Source: Dimargaris cristalligena (Eukaryota > Kickxellomycota > Dimargaritomycetes > Dimargaritales > Dimargaritaceae). Taken from it: DNA of 56,695 bases. The notes beneath the pieces are model-generated. The model did no database searches. It saw nothing but the letters and a program-made list of their open reading frames with translations, and was not told the origin of the DNA. The stretch is taken from assembly GCA_027576995.1 (NCBI GenBank), contig JANBQC010000124.1:1-56695 (forward strand), written 5' to 3'. Positions 1 to 11,554 of this stretch are shown here, piece by piece. The translations under genes and the position numbers were made by a program. Each line of letters begins with the position of its first letter. Positions within the stretch are counted from its first letter, which is position 1.

Positions 1-1850
1 TGATATTGCAAGGCTATAAAATAATAAATCATGACTTCACTGATAAAAGGATATAAAAATAGAATGTGATTGAAAAAAGGAATACTACAATTGACTAAGT
101 AGTCTCAGGTCCTACCACAACACCCGCCTTACTGAAGTTGATTTATTACAGAGTACCCAGGCCCTTATGAAAGGTTGCTGCCGCCTTATTGGCAAAGACC
201 CCATTACCTACTTGCCTACCACTCGCCTTGAACGCCGCCGTCTAATTCACTGGCATATGGGGTAGTTACCAGGTCGCTATAAGGACTGCCCATGTGGTAC
301 TGGCCACACATCCCGAAACCATCTCCCAAAATGCCCTCTCATCCCCTGCCCATTACTTGATGCACTCCCATCCCCCCCAACTGATAATAACCCCATCGAT
401 TTTGCCATCTCCTCCCTACCAACGTCCCCCCGCTACCCCTGCCATTTTTGGGTCCCCCTCCTTAAAATACTACTGTATATTGACCATATATGCCACCCTG
501 ATATCATATTCCCCCCAGAGGACTCAGGCTCAATTTGGTCTACTACCACTGCAGCCAACCCCCCGGCTATATAGTTTGCAGCTATAGCTTCACCCCCCTC
601 CTTTTTTTCTCTGTTATTTCTCTTTTGTTCTCTCTTTCTCTCACCTTGTTTCCTTTCCTTTATTTTACTAGTGCTCCAATTCAATAGACACTGGTAGGCG
701 AAGTGTGAATAGAGTCATGCGGCGATCTGCGGCAATATCCCTTTGAAAGCAACCCCTGGACGTCCACCTTTATTTCACTACCGGCCCTACCACCCCCCTC
801 TGTTAAAGTTTTACTGCAAGGCCCTGCTACTAAGTAGCGGTGGCTAATGCTTTCTTTTATTTGACGCCCCCAGGGTGGAGATTTAAAATGCCATATAGGC
901 GCTACTCCTTGCGACCCTGTATAAATAAATTACTAATATTCCAGCTACATATGGTCACAACTGAAATTTTTTTTATAATAATACAATTGTTATTATCTAT
1001 TTGTATACCCCCAATAAACTGGTATTTAATACAGTCCGGTACTCGCTTATTCCCTGTAAGTGGGCATAACGACCGGGCTACCCAATTACATCTATTAAAC
1101 AGGATTGTCTCTAGTAATCAACACACTCACTGTATGAAATAACCCATACTTTACAAGGTAAGAATACTACTCTTACCTATGCATGTATTCTATTTTATTC
1201 GAAATCTTACACAATCTGGTTCGATTAAGCCCATATATATTGCCAGCGTCATGGTTGAACGCTACTACAAAATTGACCACTCGGTACTCCCTCGCCAGTT
1301 TATTATATTGTGAAGCAATCATCTTGCTTACCCGCCCACTGTCAGCACCATGTCACCATGTCCTATCTAAATGCCGCGCATTGGCACTGGGAGAATGGAT
1401 GATACACTCCGATTATCAAATCACTTCGCTTTTACACTTATGCTGCTTCTAACCATCTCCGTATGCACATACCAAGGCTAGGTGTTTGGACTATTGGCTA
1501 TTTCACTTGTACCGGTTCAAAGAAATACTAACCCAGTACGCCATTGTTTTGGACTGCTATGTACCCGGGCATTTCTTACATAGGGAGTATACTACTTATG
1601 ATTATTGGGGATCCCAATGCGTTTATAGGTGATAACAGGACGGCAACAAATTAAACCCAATTCCAACGAGTTCAGTAGGCTTAACTTGTAGTTTCCGTAA
1701 TAAAATTGAGGAGACAAAAGGGTGAGAGTATGGCGCTAATTAGATACGATGAACTTATATATATATATAATTTCAGTCGGAAAAATATTGATAAAGATAA
1801 CTAGTGAGATGGCTTGGAAAGAGATGCTCGAACCTTCACAGACATACCCA
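1..1850. other. Gene-free left flank, pyrimidine-rich tract
   Basis: I see no convincing gene. Roughly 290-820 is strongly C/T-rich on the + strand, with a dense CT tract around 590-670. This resembles the CT-rich DNA in front of the PKA-regulatory and SEC17 genes of this window, but no open frame with family features follows it. The frames at 840-1142 and 1183-1452 look like chance reading frames. A short (TA)n run lies near 1757-1769. Confidence 0.4.
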
Positions 1851-2249
1851 CTAAGCCAACCCGCTGTTATTGTCACCATAGCCGATAAGATAATTAGGCG
1901 CCACAAATTTCACGCAGGTGAACGTGGTGATGATACCTGACCATTCTTCAATCCCGTTATAAACCACGCCGGAGAGGAAGGGTATAGTCATGACAAACTC
2001 GGGATAGATGCCATACTGCATAAACCCCTTTTGCAAGCAGGTAATATCTTGTTGACCAGCGATTGTGTTAAATGCATGGTTTAGTCCGATGATGATTTGG
2101 CCGGTGCGAATATCCGGACCCCCAGTCATCTGGCGCTTAGTCAGAGAATTAGTATTGGTAGATGGTGCGCCCATGCAGCACGCCAGAACAATCAATAGAG
2201 ACAGCAAGATGGCCGTGAGTCGACTATTCCCGAATTGTAGTTTGTCCAT
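1851..2249 (-). CDS. Small secreted protein, paralogue of 21224-21589
   Basis: A 132-residue protein of unknown function with a clear architecture. A hydrophobic signal peptide (about residues 10-26) ends near C-M-G-A-P. A short linker ends in Lys-Arg (38-39), a Kex2-type dibasic site followed by Gln. The mature domain of about 93 residues holds two cysteines. It aligns along its length with the protein at 21224-21589: both share CMGAP, an R-Q-x-x-GGPD segment, GQIIIGL, AGQQD, GVVY-x-GIE-x-WS and CVKFV-x-PN. The start is the only ATG before the signal peptide. A TATA-like TATTTAAAG lies about 210 bp upstream (near 2459-2468), the same spacing as in the paralogue. I recognise no known domain. 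A secreted effector, toxin-like peptide or mating factor are only guesses. Confidence 0.8.
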   Translation of the reverse strand: MDKLQFGNSRLTAILLSLLIVLACCMGAPSTNTNSLTKRQMTGGPDIRTGQIIIGLNHAFNTIAGQQDITCLQKGFMQYGIYPEFVMTIPFLSGVVYNGIEEWSGIITTFTCVKFVAPNYLIGYGDNNSGLA

Positions 2250-2458
2250 TTTAATGTACTCGTTGGATATGAGTCTCGGTGGATAGAACAGGTCGTAAAG
2301 AGCTGTTGAACGGAACTGGGCGGTGGGAACCGAATATTGGCGAGTGGGTGCTTTAAGTTGTGGGGGTCAGTTAAGAAGGGAATATCGGGGCTGGAGGTGG
2401 ACTGTACTTGAGTATTGCCGGGAAATGAGGTTTGGAAAATATCAGCCGGGTATCCGGA

Positions 2459-2469
2459 CCTTTAAATAG
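2459..2469 (-). promoter_or_regulatory. TATA-like box of the 1851-2249 gene
   Basis: On the minus strand the sequence reads CTATTTAAAGG, about 210 bp before the ATG at 2249. The spacing matches the TATA box of the paralogue. Assigned by position and sequence only. Confidence 0.4.
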
Positions 2470-4000
2470 TCGATGGGTTGGTTGAATTAGCCCTAAACGG
2501 ACTACCAGGTCTAAGCTTTATTTACAAGACCTCCCATTCGTACTTTGGATTGTCGGCTAACGGCTTTTTCTGAAATGATTAAAGAAAAATTTACGGTCCA
2601 CAACCCCCGGGAAGTGTGTTTTGCGAATCCTAGTGGTATGAAAAATTATTCAAATTCATCTGCCAATGGGTGGGGACAGATATTGGCCCACCCGTAGGCA
2701 TGTGCCACCATAACTAGCCATACAAAGCACCACATAAATTTAGTACTGGTGATATGTTCCTTTAGTTCACAATTCACAGTAGTATATTATTTGACTGTAT
2801 CAGCTTTTGGAGACATGCTTGTCCCCATGCGAATGTGAAGGCTGATTCACCCTTTTAATTCATGATCAGGGGGATACTAAAGCACCATGCACACACCAAC
2901 CAATACCATGATGTTTTAAAAAGCCGCCGGGATTATAACCATCCCCTGAAGATTAGCAATGCTGGATTCGTTTAGGTTCTCAATCCAAGGTTAATCTTTC
3001 CAAACCTATAGTGGGTTAACAGGAAATACCGATATAAATTCCCTCGCCATTGTAAGGTAATTTTTCTAAGCATTCCAAATCCACACAATTCTTGTAGGTC
3101 GGAAATAAAAAATCATAATTTGGAGTAACCGTTGAGAAACCGACATACATTTAGTAAGCGATTTACATCAAGCTATAAGGACTGGTCTAAAATTATTTAC
3201 CGAAAAGAGGAATACTACAATTCACTCTCCCTTTACTCAAACATTATAGCTATGAGCGAATAAAGCGCAGCGAAATGGAAACGAGATCCACTTCCGGGGG
3301 GATTTGGTGGATGTATATCTTATGAATGTAAATTTTCGAATAAAGTCCAGTATGGTCGAGTTTGCTACCATTCGAGACTCTCGAACGAGGGTGGTATATG
3401 GGTTATACTGGGCCATCATTCCTTTTTTGACTGGTCATGGGATAAAAAATAGACATCAGTTACAGAAAAATGTCTCATCTACTCCATGCGACACGTTCCA
3501 TGGGGCACGATTTAGCACCAGATTTTTGCGCCCCCTGTAATTTACAATGGTAGACCAGTTATATTCTTTAACATGGGGGGAAGGTATCCAGATTAGTAAA
3601 AGTGTGCCAACTGATGAGAATGACCATTGTTTCATATTATAAATTATCTGACGCCGAGGTTCCCAGCGAATTTCGTTCCTCTACGGACCCGAAAAGGCAA
3701 CAATAGGTTAGCTCTTCCTTAAAATGAAAGAGCTGGCTTCAAACACACTTGGTCTTGTGTTTATCAATCTGCCTGCCGCTACTCCATACTTGGAATGGTA
3801 TGGGCATATGCCTTACTATTATAGAAATCTTCGTGACGCCCTTATCAATTGCCGAGACCATAGTTCTACCCATGCCACCTAACCATAAATGCAACAATGC
3901 AGGACTTCGACGACATTGGCCCATGTGAAATAGTAATCTATATCTGGAATAATTCGGGCTTGCTTAGGCTGCCACCTACTGTAATCGGATTATATGGCCG

Positions 4001-4020
4001 TTTTTTTTTTGGGGGGGGGG
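4001..4020. repeat. T10G10 homopolymer pair
   Basis: Ten consecutive T are followed directly by ten consecutive G on the + strand. This is seen directly. Such a junction is prone to polymerase slippage and could also be an assembly artefact. Confidence 0.9.
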
Positions 4021-4800
4021 TTTGGAAAATGTGCCATAACCTTCGCCCATGACCTTTTGAGAGGTTTGTCATGGGTGTGTTCTTTCTCCAAATTAGAGAG
4101 ATATCCTCCCCCAGGCGCCTGAGTTCTAGCGGGCTCTATTCTGGACATAGCCTACTGAATGGACGTGGTGAAGCGTGGGTCGTGTATTGGATGGGAAAGG
4201 TATCACATTGCAGCACCCTTCCCTATGCCGCGATGAACTTACCTCTATGGAGTGCTGGGGATGAAAATGATGATGGTCCGCTGCTGGAAGGTGCGAATAT
4301 CGACAGGTTGATGGAATTGCTTTGCATGACCATACTGCCAGTACTATTGTCGCCCCGTGGGTTTGCGGTATATTCACATTTAGCAATTTAGAAGCCCCAC
4401 AAAGCACTCCAACAGTTGGGAATAGAGCTTTGGGGACATACAAATGCCATTAGAACGTGAACTATTCGTACTTCCTGGTACAGTATACACTATGAACCCC
4501 GCCATGATACTTCAACATGTGCACCGTTTACTTTGAATATTAGTGTTAAAAATCTACCTCAGTGTTACTGATTCACTTTCTCATTTAAGCCTCGTGAATA
4601 TTCTAGGTTTTTAGAGCGACTCGCTGTTAGCAATTTATGTTAATATAATCGAAATAGAGATCGCAGTGTACGATTCAATTCTGGCTGACGTGAAGGTTGA
4701 ATTTGCGGGTTTTTGGTAAGTAAAGAGCTGCTGCTGTCCATTGATTTTAAGAGCCATAAACTCGAGGTTGGCGAATGCTGCCATGACCACTCAACACTAC

Positions 4801-4944
4801 ATATGGCAGAAGTTCATCCAGGCTGTATAACGAATAATCCATTTGATAAGGTAAATATTACTGGTCAAAAGTTTTTCTCCCACATATTATCCCATACATA
4901 TATTGTGTAAAATCTTATATAGTTGGGTTGAAGTTCACCCATAT
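4801..4944 (+). repeat. MITE-like repeat, copy 1
   Basis: About 144 bp beginning ATATGG and ending CCATAT. The outer ~30 bp form imperfect inverted repeats: the left end reads ATATGGCAGAAGTTCATCC, and the reverse complement of the right end reads ATATGGGTGAACTTCAACC. It is nearly identical to the copy at 13391-13533. There is no coding capacity, as expected of a non-autonomous DNA transposon. Confidence 0.75.
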
Positions 4945-5706
4945 GGATCGGCGTGTCAAAAATGTTGAATTGAGAGGGAAATATAGCTTTTCTAATAGGA
5001 CCCTAACTTAGCTAACCCAACACCCAAAACCTAAACAGCGCGTCTGTTTTTCTATGGTGTAAGCCTTACGACTGCTATCGAAATGGGTCACCACTATAAC
5101 GCGAACCAGTCGACTCCCCATCCCCGGCATTTCATTTTTCCAATAAATACCCTTGTTGTATAGCATTCTCACTGTATCCCTACCCCCTTGACCCTACATG
5201 CCGACGGTGGATACCACATTCCCCAAACCCTTCGAGATTCTCTGTTGCTATTCGTAGTATACGTTAAATTATCAATTCACCATCGACCTCATACTTAAGG
5301 AAGGCCCATTAGAGAGGCCTTCAATATATTTTCGCTTGCTTGGAGGCCATTTTAAATAAAAGAAGGTGCTGTTGAGCATAACCGAAGGCATTTCCTGGGT
5401 GCACAGTAACATCAGTGAAGGTGACAACCAGGTGCATGGAAAGGTAAGTGTAGGGCATGCCATTGTTACTGCAATGGCTATGCCAAAACATGAATCAAGG
5501 AAACTTTCCCAGATATATCGACGGAATACGTGGATATTTTCCCACTATTCGGTGCCCTACAATCCCTCTTATAACCAAACCCACCCACCCCCCAAGAAAC
5601 GTATACGCACGGCTAATTCCCTACCCGACTTCTGCATTCTACCCTACTCTCTCACTGCACTTGTATTACTAACCACTCCGGTAATTCCCCCAGGACCAAC
5701 TCCACC

Positions 5707-7275
5707 ATGAGGCATCTGTCGCACCAGTCGGGCAAAACCTTGGCTTCCGACTCTCCCCAGGGCTCTACATTGGTGGCCTTGGCCGAGGCCCTACAGCGAC
5801 TTGACCAGTTGCAGACCAACCTCGATTCGCAATTAAAGGAGCAAAAGGCCCAGAGGACCAGAAACGTGACGCTACTAAGCCGGATAAGTGCCCTAGAGCG
5901 CTCCCATGCCAACCCGTCCGTCACGGCCAAACCGCCCTCCCCGAAACTTACTGTTTCGCCAGGTTACCGCCTTCTCCAGGGAATATTTCACCCGGACCAG
6001 TACAGGGTAGCATGTACCCTTATCGGCTTTCTGTCCAACCGAGACCAGCTTAATTTAGCGGCAGCTGCCAGTCGGTCACTGCGCCCCCTGGTCGAATCCA
6101 CGTACCGCTTCGATATCTCCTACGAGCATACCCAGCCGACTAAGCATCCGGGGTTAAACCGGGTGGCTTCTAGCGGTAGCAAACCGGTTCGGAGCATACG
6201 GTTGGATTGGGGCCAATCCGGTTTCCAGACACGTCTTAAAGATGAAAGGCGTTGCTTCACCGACCGCTGGATGTTCGACCTGGATTCGGTATCCATCCGA
6301 ATGGACACCTTGGTAGACTGGCCACAGATAGCGGCCTTTATAGCTGCGCTGCCGTCACCTCCCCGGAAAATGTCCGTGAATTGCTCCCCCGACTCGAACT
6401 CCGAAGAATACATGTCGGTCTATCGCCAAGGCGATTTTTCCGATGATGTCCGGCGTGTTTTGTGCCGAGTACGCTCTCTGAGCCTCAAGGTCTGGTATAA
6501 ATCGAGACTCACCAAGGGGTTATGGCAAATTCTCGACCTGTTTACTGGTATTCAACGGCTAACCCTGGCCTACGGGGAAATCGGCCATACGTTTAGCAGG
6601 GAATTAGTGAGTCGGCTTTCCCACTTGACCTACCTGAAGCTCGTGCCCTCTAATTGGAATCTCCAGATTCTTCTTAACCCGGAAAACCCGTGCTTCCGCC
6701 GCCTAGTAACCCTGTCCTTGAATTGTACGAACGATCCACAATTCTGTCGCTCCGTGGCGACTATGAACCCCGACCATTACCCTCACCTAGTGCATTTGGA
6801 ACTGAAAAGTAGTCTAATCAACCCGAATGAAAGCAATTGGCCGGCAGAGCACCTTACCACGTTTTTGTCCAAGACCTGGTCATGCATTAAAACGCTCGCC
6901 CTTTATGAATGGCAATTTAGCGATACGACAGGGGCCCTGATTGTACACAGTTTCCCAAGGCTGCGCCGGATAGCCATTCATGGGTGTACCCTTATGGCCG
7001 CCAACTGTGCAACGATAATAACCCGCAGGCCTTCCCTTGCTGAGGCCGATTTGAATTTTTATGACCCGACTGCACTTAAGAAGTTCACCCGATTTAACCT
7101 TACTAGTAGCACTGTTATATATTTTCGACTAAGGGGGAAGACCGACTGGCCGATCGTTAAAGCCATTGCCTCGGGTCTGCCCAATCTCCGGTTTTTCTTC
7201 TCATCCTGCGAACCAGACGCCGTGAGGTCTAACCTTCGCCAGCATTTCCCCCAAATCCAATACTTTTGTAAATAG
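5707..7275 (+). CDS. LRR / F-box-like protein
   Basis: A single 522-residue open frame. Residues about 20-68 are an amphipathic, probably coiled-coil segment with repeated L-x-x-L spacing. Residues about 88-130 (HPDQYRVACTLIGFLSNRDQ and what follows) resemble a weak F-box or cyclin-like helical segment. The rest, from about 150 to the end, has irregular leucine-rich repeats with L-x-x-L-x-L-x-x-N/C patterns, such as the stretches around 'LTYLKL', 'LVTLSLNC' and 'IKTLALYEW'. There is no signal peptide and no membrane segment. F-box/LRR proteins usually recruit substrates to SCF ubiquitin ligases. That role is inferred here because the F-box is degenerate. The start is the first ATG of the frame, after CCACC. 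Confidence 0.75.
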   Translation: MRHLSHQSGKTLASDSPQGSTLVALAEALQRLDQLQTNLDSQLKEQKAQRTRNVTLLSRISALERSHANPSVTAKPPSPKLTVSPGYRLLQGIFHPDQYRVACTLIGFLSNRDQLNLAAAASRSLRPLVESTYRFDISYEHTQPTKHPGLNRVASSGSKPVRSIRLDWGQSGFQTRLKDERRCFTDRWMFDLDSVSIRMDTLVDWPQIAAFIAALPSPPRKMSVNCSPDSNSEEYMSVYRQGDFSDDVRRVLCRVRSLSLKVWYKSRLTKGLWQILDLFTGIQRLTLAYGEIGHTFSRELVSRLSHLTYLKLVPSNWNLQILLNPENPCFRRLVTLSLNCTNDPQFCRSVATMNPDHYPHLVHLELKSSLINPNESNWPAEHLTTFLSKTWSCIKTLALYEWQFSDTTGALIVHSFPRLRRIAIHGCTLMAANCATIITRRPSLAEADLNFYDPTALKKFTRFNLTSSTVIYFRLRGKTDWPIVKAIASGLPNLRFFFSSCEPDAVRSNLRQHFPQIQYFCK

Positions 7276-9095
7276 CCATGTTTTGTATTTGGCAATACCA
7301 ATTGCAACTTTCCTTGTATTTTGGTGTCAAGACACTAGGTATGGCTATGACCCCGGCTGGATCGTTTTCTTTGTTCCCATGTAAAGTCGTATGTATTAAA
7401 TCACGGCACCAGCCCTACGCGAATATAAATATATATATATATTTATTTATTTAACCCGTTCGAACTACTGCATTGCCTGTTACTCTCCCCGACCTTGTTG
7501 GTGTCTATAACAACCGTGACACCGCTATATTTTGTGGACTGTGTAGAAGCCCTAAAGGAACCGGTATAGACTGGCTATCGATTCAAGCCTTTATTAATAT
7601 TGGATCGGTTCCACTGACTAGTATGATTGACCAGATTACGGGATCGGGTTGTGTGAGGCGCCGATTGATGTGGACGGGCCGGTTGTTAGCGGCCATTAGG
7701 GTAGCTGGACAATTCGCGGGCTAGGAAAAATAGGATACGAAAGAAGATAAATCAATCACTGTTCTACCACCCAACAGTATATTGGAATACCATTAGAGAT
7801 GCTATAAACGGTCGGGGGCTTATATCCATGGTACTTGCCTAGGGTCCACAACACTTGGCCAGCCGTGCTTTGTATGAATCAACTGTACCGACTACGGTTA
7901 TTCTTTGAAGCAATCACGTAACCTGGATTTCACAGAGTCCACGTTTGAGAATACTTCCCTAGCTCAAAGGCTACTATCATATTTGGAGGATTACTAAGAC
8001 GATAAACAGACACTCACAAGATAGTAATGTGCCATGTATGAGTGAACCCCGTCGCCCCCAAACGCCTATATTTTATGATTTTATCGCTATCACTGCGAGC
8101 AACCTGTCCCTGCGGCCATACCTTGTTTTCTTTTGGCTGGTCGAGAGAATATTAGGGAATGGGGTGTATGTATTTACTGATACGGGAACGACTAAAATAG
8201 GAGCCTATCCGTGCTAAGAGACGCGTAATTTACTATAGTAACATTGACCAATCCATTAGCATCGATTTGAAAACTGAGGAAGGATCTCCTAATACGTATT
8301 TTTTGTGGAATTATAGCCGGCAGCTACGCCCTCATCGGTTTTAAATGTTCGACATCCCCATTTCCGCTAACCATCACACTAAGTTATATTTCCATAGGAT
8401 GAAAACACCCATAGCGTGGCTTGTAAACGGTTTATAAGACCGTCTTCGTCGAACACTAAAGAGGAGTTTGAATCAAATTATCGGGACGCCCGTATATTAA
8501 TATTATACAGGGGAGGTTCAAAAGTAGATAGGGAAACCTTAGTAATCGAATGTTCACACTAACCAATTGGAACAAAACCATGGGGTTATTTAATTTAATG
8601 AACCGACTCATTATTTGGCGAATAAGATGTGCACAGTGAAGGGATGGTCTACGTCGTCGTTGCCGGCGCCATACTCTACTTGACTAAAAAGCTGGTTAAA
8701 AGAGGTTCAGTTAGGCCAAATTAAGGCGCCGAGAGCCATAGTGCCAGCAATTGACCATCGCCAAGGACATTGTAGTTAACTGCAGTCCTAAATAACAACA
8801 AAAGCGCACTCTTGGGGGTTCAGCCTGTAATAGCACAAAGCGGCTTCACGCCACTCACTTTGTGAATTAGGGCTATTACTCCACTCCGTCTCCCTAACCG
8901 CATAAAGATATGGTCGGGAAGCCATTAAAGGCGTGGTCGTCCGTAGGACTTGTACATTCAGTTTATTTTATATCGTTGCCGCTGCCTAAACACTGTGGCA
9001 TTCCAACATTCCCAATAATATAAACAGCTGGTAGATTAAGTACGATGCAAACATGGCTTGATAGCTGCAAATAACCGTTGGTAAAAAAACTATGG
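7276..9095. other. Intergenic region, no gene seen
   Basis: Nothing supportable. A TA/TTTA-rich microsatellite-like stretch lies at about 7424-7453, just after the LRR gene, and may belong to its 3' region. The frames at 7473-7724 and 8029-8217 have no recognisable features. Confidence 0.4.
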
Positions 9096-10365
9096 TCAAT
9101 TGTCGATTTCGGGGCTAGATGCCTTCAGGGTATTCTGCCGTTGCAGGCCTTCCATCCTTTTGCGTATCCTTCGTTCTTCTTTCGTTTCCGGCTGATCTTT
9201 AGTCACTGGCCGGGAAAAAGCCTCCGGTGCCATATCACAGTAAAGGCCATCGCCGGCGACTAGAGGGAGCGCTAGTGGTGGTGGGAAAAGCCGATTTTCA
9301 AGTACGCATTCGAAATTATCCATATCAACCTGGTTCTCCAGGAATTTGGCGTTGCTAAGATGAAGCAAAATACGGAGGTACTCCTGGCTGACGAGGGGGT
9401 ACAATAAAAGACCGCTTTGGTCATAAGGAGAAGAGCCGGTCGCCGATAGCTCTGGAGTAGCCACGGTGGCGATGGGTGCGTCAATCTTAAGCGAACTCCG
9501 AACGGCTATCATATACCGTTTATCAGATACTTTGAGGCCCGAGTTGCGAAACCCGCAGTCGATGGCTAGGTCAAGAAGTCGTTTCGCGGCCTGGAGCGTG
9601 CGGGCTTGGATATGGATAATCTTTCCGGCGTAATTCGGGAATTGGGCAATAGGGGCAATGTATTCACATAATAATAAATAAGACGAATTTATACCATTTA
9701 GATCACAGGGCTGCAGCACCACTCAACCATTGACACGGAGATGGGCTATCTAATAGGACACCATTAAGGTGGTTTAGGCCAGTGTAGGTCGATACAATGG
9801 ATATTCTCGACGGTGCCTTGGCAGGCCGAGACGCTAGAAACCGAATAGCGGAGGATAAATCTTCTCCCAGGAACGCCTATGTTATATAATAAATATGCAA
9901 AGTAACTGGACTTACCAGAGGCTCAAACTTAAATGTCGCCAGCCGGTCCATTGAGTGGGGCGGGGGCGAGGCATTGTTAGCCGTCACGGAAGCATCGTCT
10001 AAGTGGCCACCGAAAATGTAGTTGGCTACGTCCAACTCAGGCGTGTCCAGCGTTGCCGGGCTGTGACTAACCATTAACCATTGCCCTTCTTTCCGGGGAC
10101 CCATAGTTTCCATAGAGTTGGTGGCTACTTGTGGCGCCGCAGGGGTAGGCTCGGTTGGTTTAAGCAAGGGCCCGTCGGCATAGACGGCCACACGGCCCGA
10201 GCAAGACGATGTCGTGACATAATCGGGGTGCCGATTAAGTAGCTTCAGAAGGGGAATAATGGGAGTGTCGACATCCCCTTTGGGTGATTTGTCTGGAAGA
10301 ACCGTGGCAAGTTCGGCCAAAATGCCGGTCTTGCGCGCGATGAAATCCTTTTCGGGGCGTTCCAT
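9096..10365 (-). CDS. TYW3: TYW3, tRNA wybutosine-synthesis methyltransferase
   Basis: Two exons on the minus strand, 10365-9916 and 9620-9096, joined in phase 0 across a 295-bp intron with a GTAAGT donor. Together they encode 324 residues. TYW3 N-methylates the 7-aminocarboxypropyl-demethylwyosine intermediate at position 37 of tRNA-Phe, in the cytosol. Visible family motifs are HPDYVTTSSCSGR (about 46-58), the WLMVSH motif, and, after the intron, the HIQA...LLDLAIDCGFRNSG block followed by IAVRSSLKIDAP. The splice joins FKFEPL to IIHIQA, where the family is continuous. The start at 10365 is the first ATG; an in-frame TTG lies further upstream. The C-terminus is Lys/Arg-rich. Wybutosine occurs in eukaryotes and archaea, so the rest of the pathway (TYW1, 2, 4) should be elsewhere in the genome. 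Confidence 0.92.
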
Positions 10366-11554
10366 TTGCTCGACGACGGAAACTCGTTTGTACAAAAGAA
10401 ACCGAGGAAAGGTGAATGTTTGAAAAAAAACGCGTTATATCAAACCAGGCTAGGCTAATTGGCCCAAATGAATATTGGGAAAGACCTTATTGGTGTAAAT
10501 CTCGGTACTTGACATTGTGGGGTTCGACCCCATTTTTGGTGGATAGGATGGTATAAATTTATCCTTTATTTTGCCCCCACGCGGGAAGGGTTCGGACTCC
10601 CTTACTGCCCCTGGTTGGGTTAGTGAAAAGCGGATTTCTTAGCGCTTACTCCACTTGAGTGTCCTGGGCCGTTTAAAGGCTTCGGATAATACACCTTGAG
10701 TAGTTTAACAGCATGGCGGTTAAAACTACGGCTCAAGGAAACCAATGGACTATTCGTTAGCCAAACTGCCCACCGCTGTCCAGCTATAAGGTCCCGGGAT
10801 AGGGTAAACGGCCCTAAAAGCCGAGGCGTTCTTTCTGTGTTGGGCGGTGCCCTTTATCCTCAACATAGGGACAACCAACCGCACAAATCTACTGCACCTA
10901 CCGTCTCTCGTAGTGCCCAAGGAGGGGTGATATGGGAAAGATTCGGCCCTTCTGCGTACTAAAAAAATGCGATTGGCGATGCCCAGTATCACTGGCTAAA
11001 CCCCAACATCCCGCCCGGTTGAGTATACACGTATTTTGAAATCATACTCAGTTAAGCTGAGTTTCACCCGTGTACACTAACTAGGCGCGGCCCCTTCCTT
11101 TGAGGAAAGCGCACCCAAAGTAATACCAAGTGATTCAATGAATCCCAGGCTGACTTAGTCTAACGAATCAAGTCTGGTGGAAGCATAAAGCCGGCTTATG
11201 CCGTTGATCTTTACACAGCCCATTGCAAGGGGGGGACAGTGCTGTAGGTGAAGTTGCTTTCGATCATCTGGTCCCTTTGTGACCCCCCCACCAACGGGTT
11301 ACAGCAAGGTCACCGACCCACGAGGAATTAAAAGGCAGCCCACACTATCCATTATTTTTTGGAACTCAACTTCAATATAAAGGTTAGTGAACCCGCACGA
11401 AATTTAATTGAAAATCTTACTTATCTTTGGCACTATTTTTTTGGGGGGGAGCCATTGTCCTATTAACCGGAACACATTAGTCTCCTCACTTCGGATTTTG
11501 GACCTCCAACATTTTCACCTGCAATTGACGCGCCCCAAACACTCCTCTCCTGTG
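10366..11554. other. Intergenic region between TYW3 and a secreted-protein gene
   Basis: No gene seen. A hairpin with TGGGG / CCCCA arms around TTCGA lies at about 10520-10534. The frames on both strands around 10696-10992 have no recognisable content. A TATA-like AATATAAAG for the downstream gene lies at 11374-11382. Confidence 0.4.
11374..11382 (+). promoter_or_regulatory. TATA-like box before the 11555 gene
   Basis: AATATAAAG lies about 175 bp before the ATG at 11555, in a stretch without other signals. Assigned by position. Confidence 0.4.

Larger units (their letters stand above)
2470..5706. other. Intergenic region with one MITE-like repeat and a T10G10 tract
   Basis: I find no supportable gene. 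The region holds repeat copy 1 (4801-4944) and an exact run of ten T followed by ten G (4001-4020). Overlapping frames on both strands at 4071-4443 and 5366-5710 have no family features and no splice-compatible partners that I could recognise. Confidence 0.4.

Noticed and set aside
4071..4443. Overlapping open frames on both strands of about 105 codons
   Set aside because: Neither has family features, and mutual overlap on opposite strands is expected by chance here.
10520..10534. GGTTCGACC resembles a tRNA B box
   Set aside because: The surrounding bases form a 5-bp hairpin with a 5-base loop, not a 7-base T loop, and no acceptor or anticodon stem can be folded around it.
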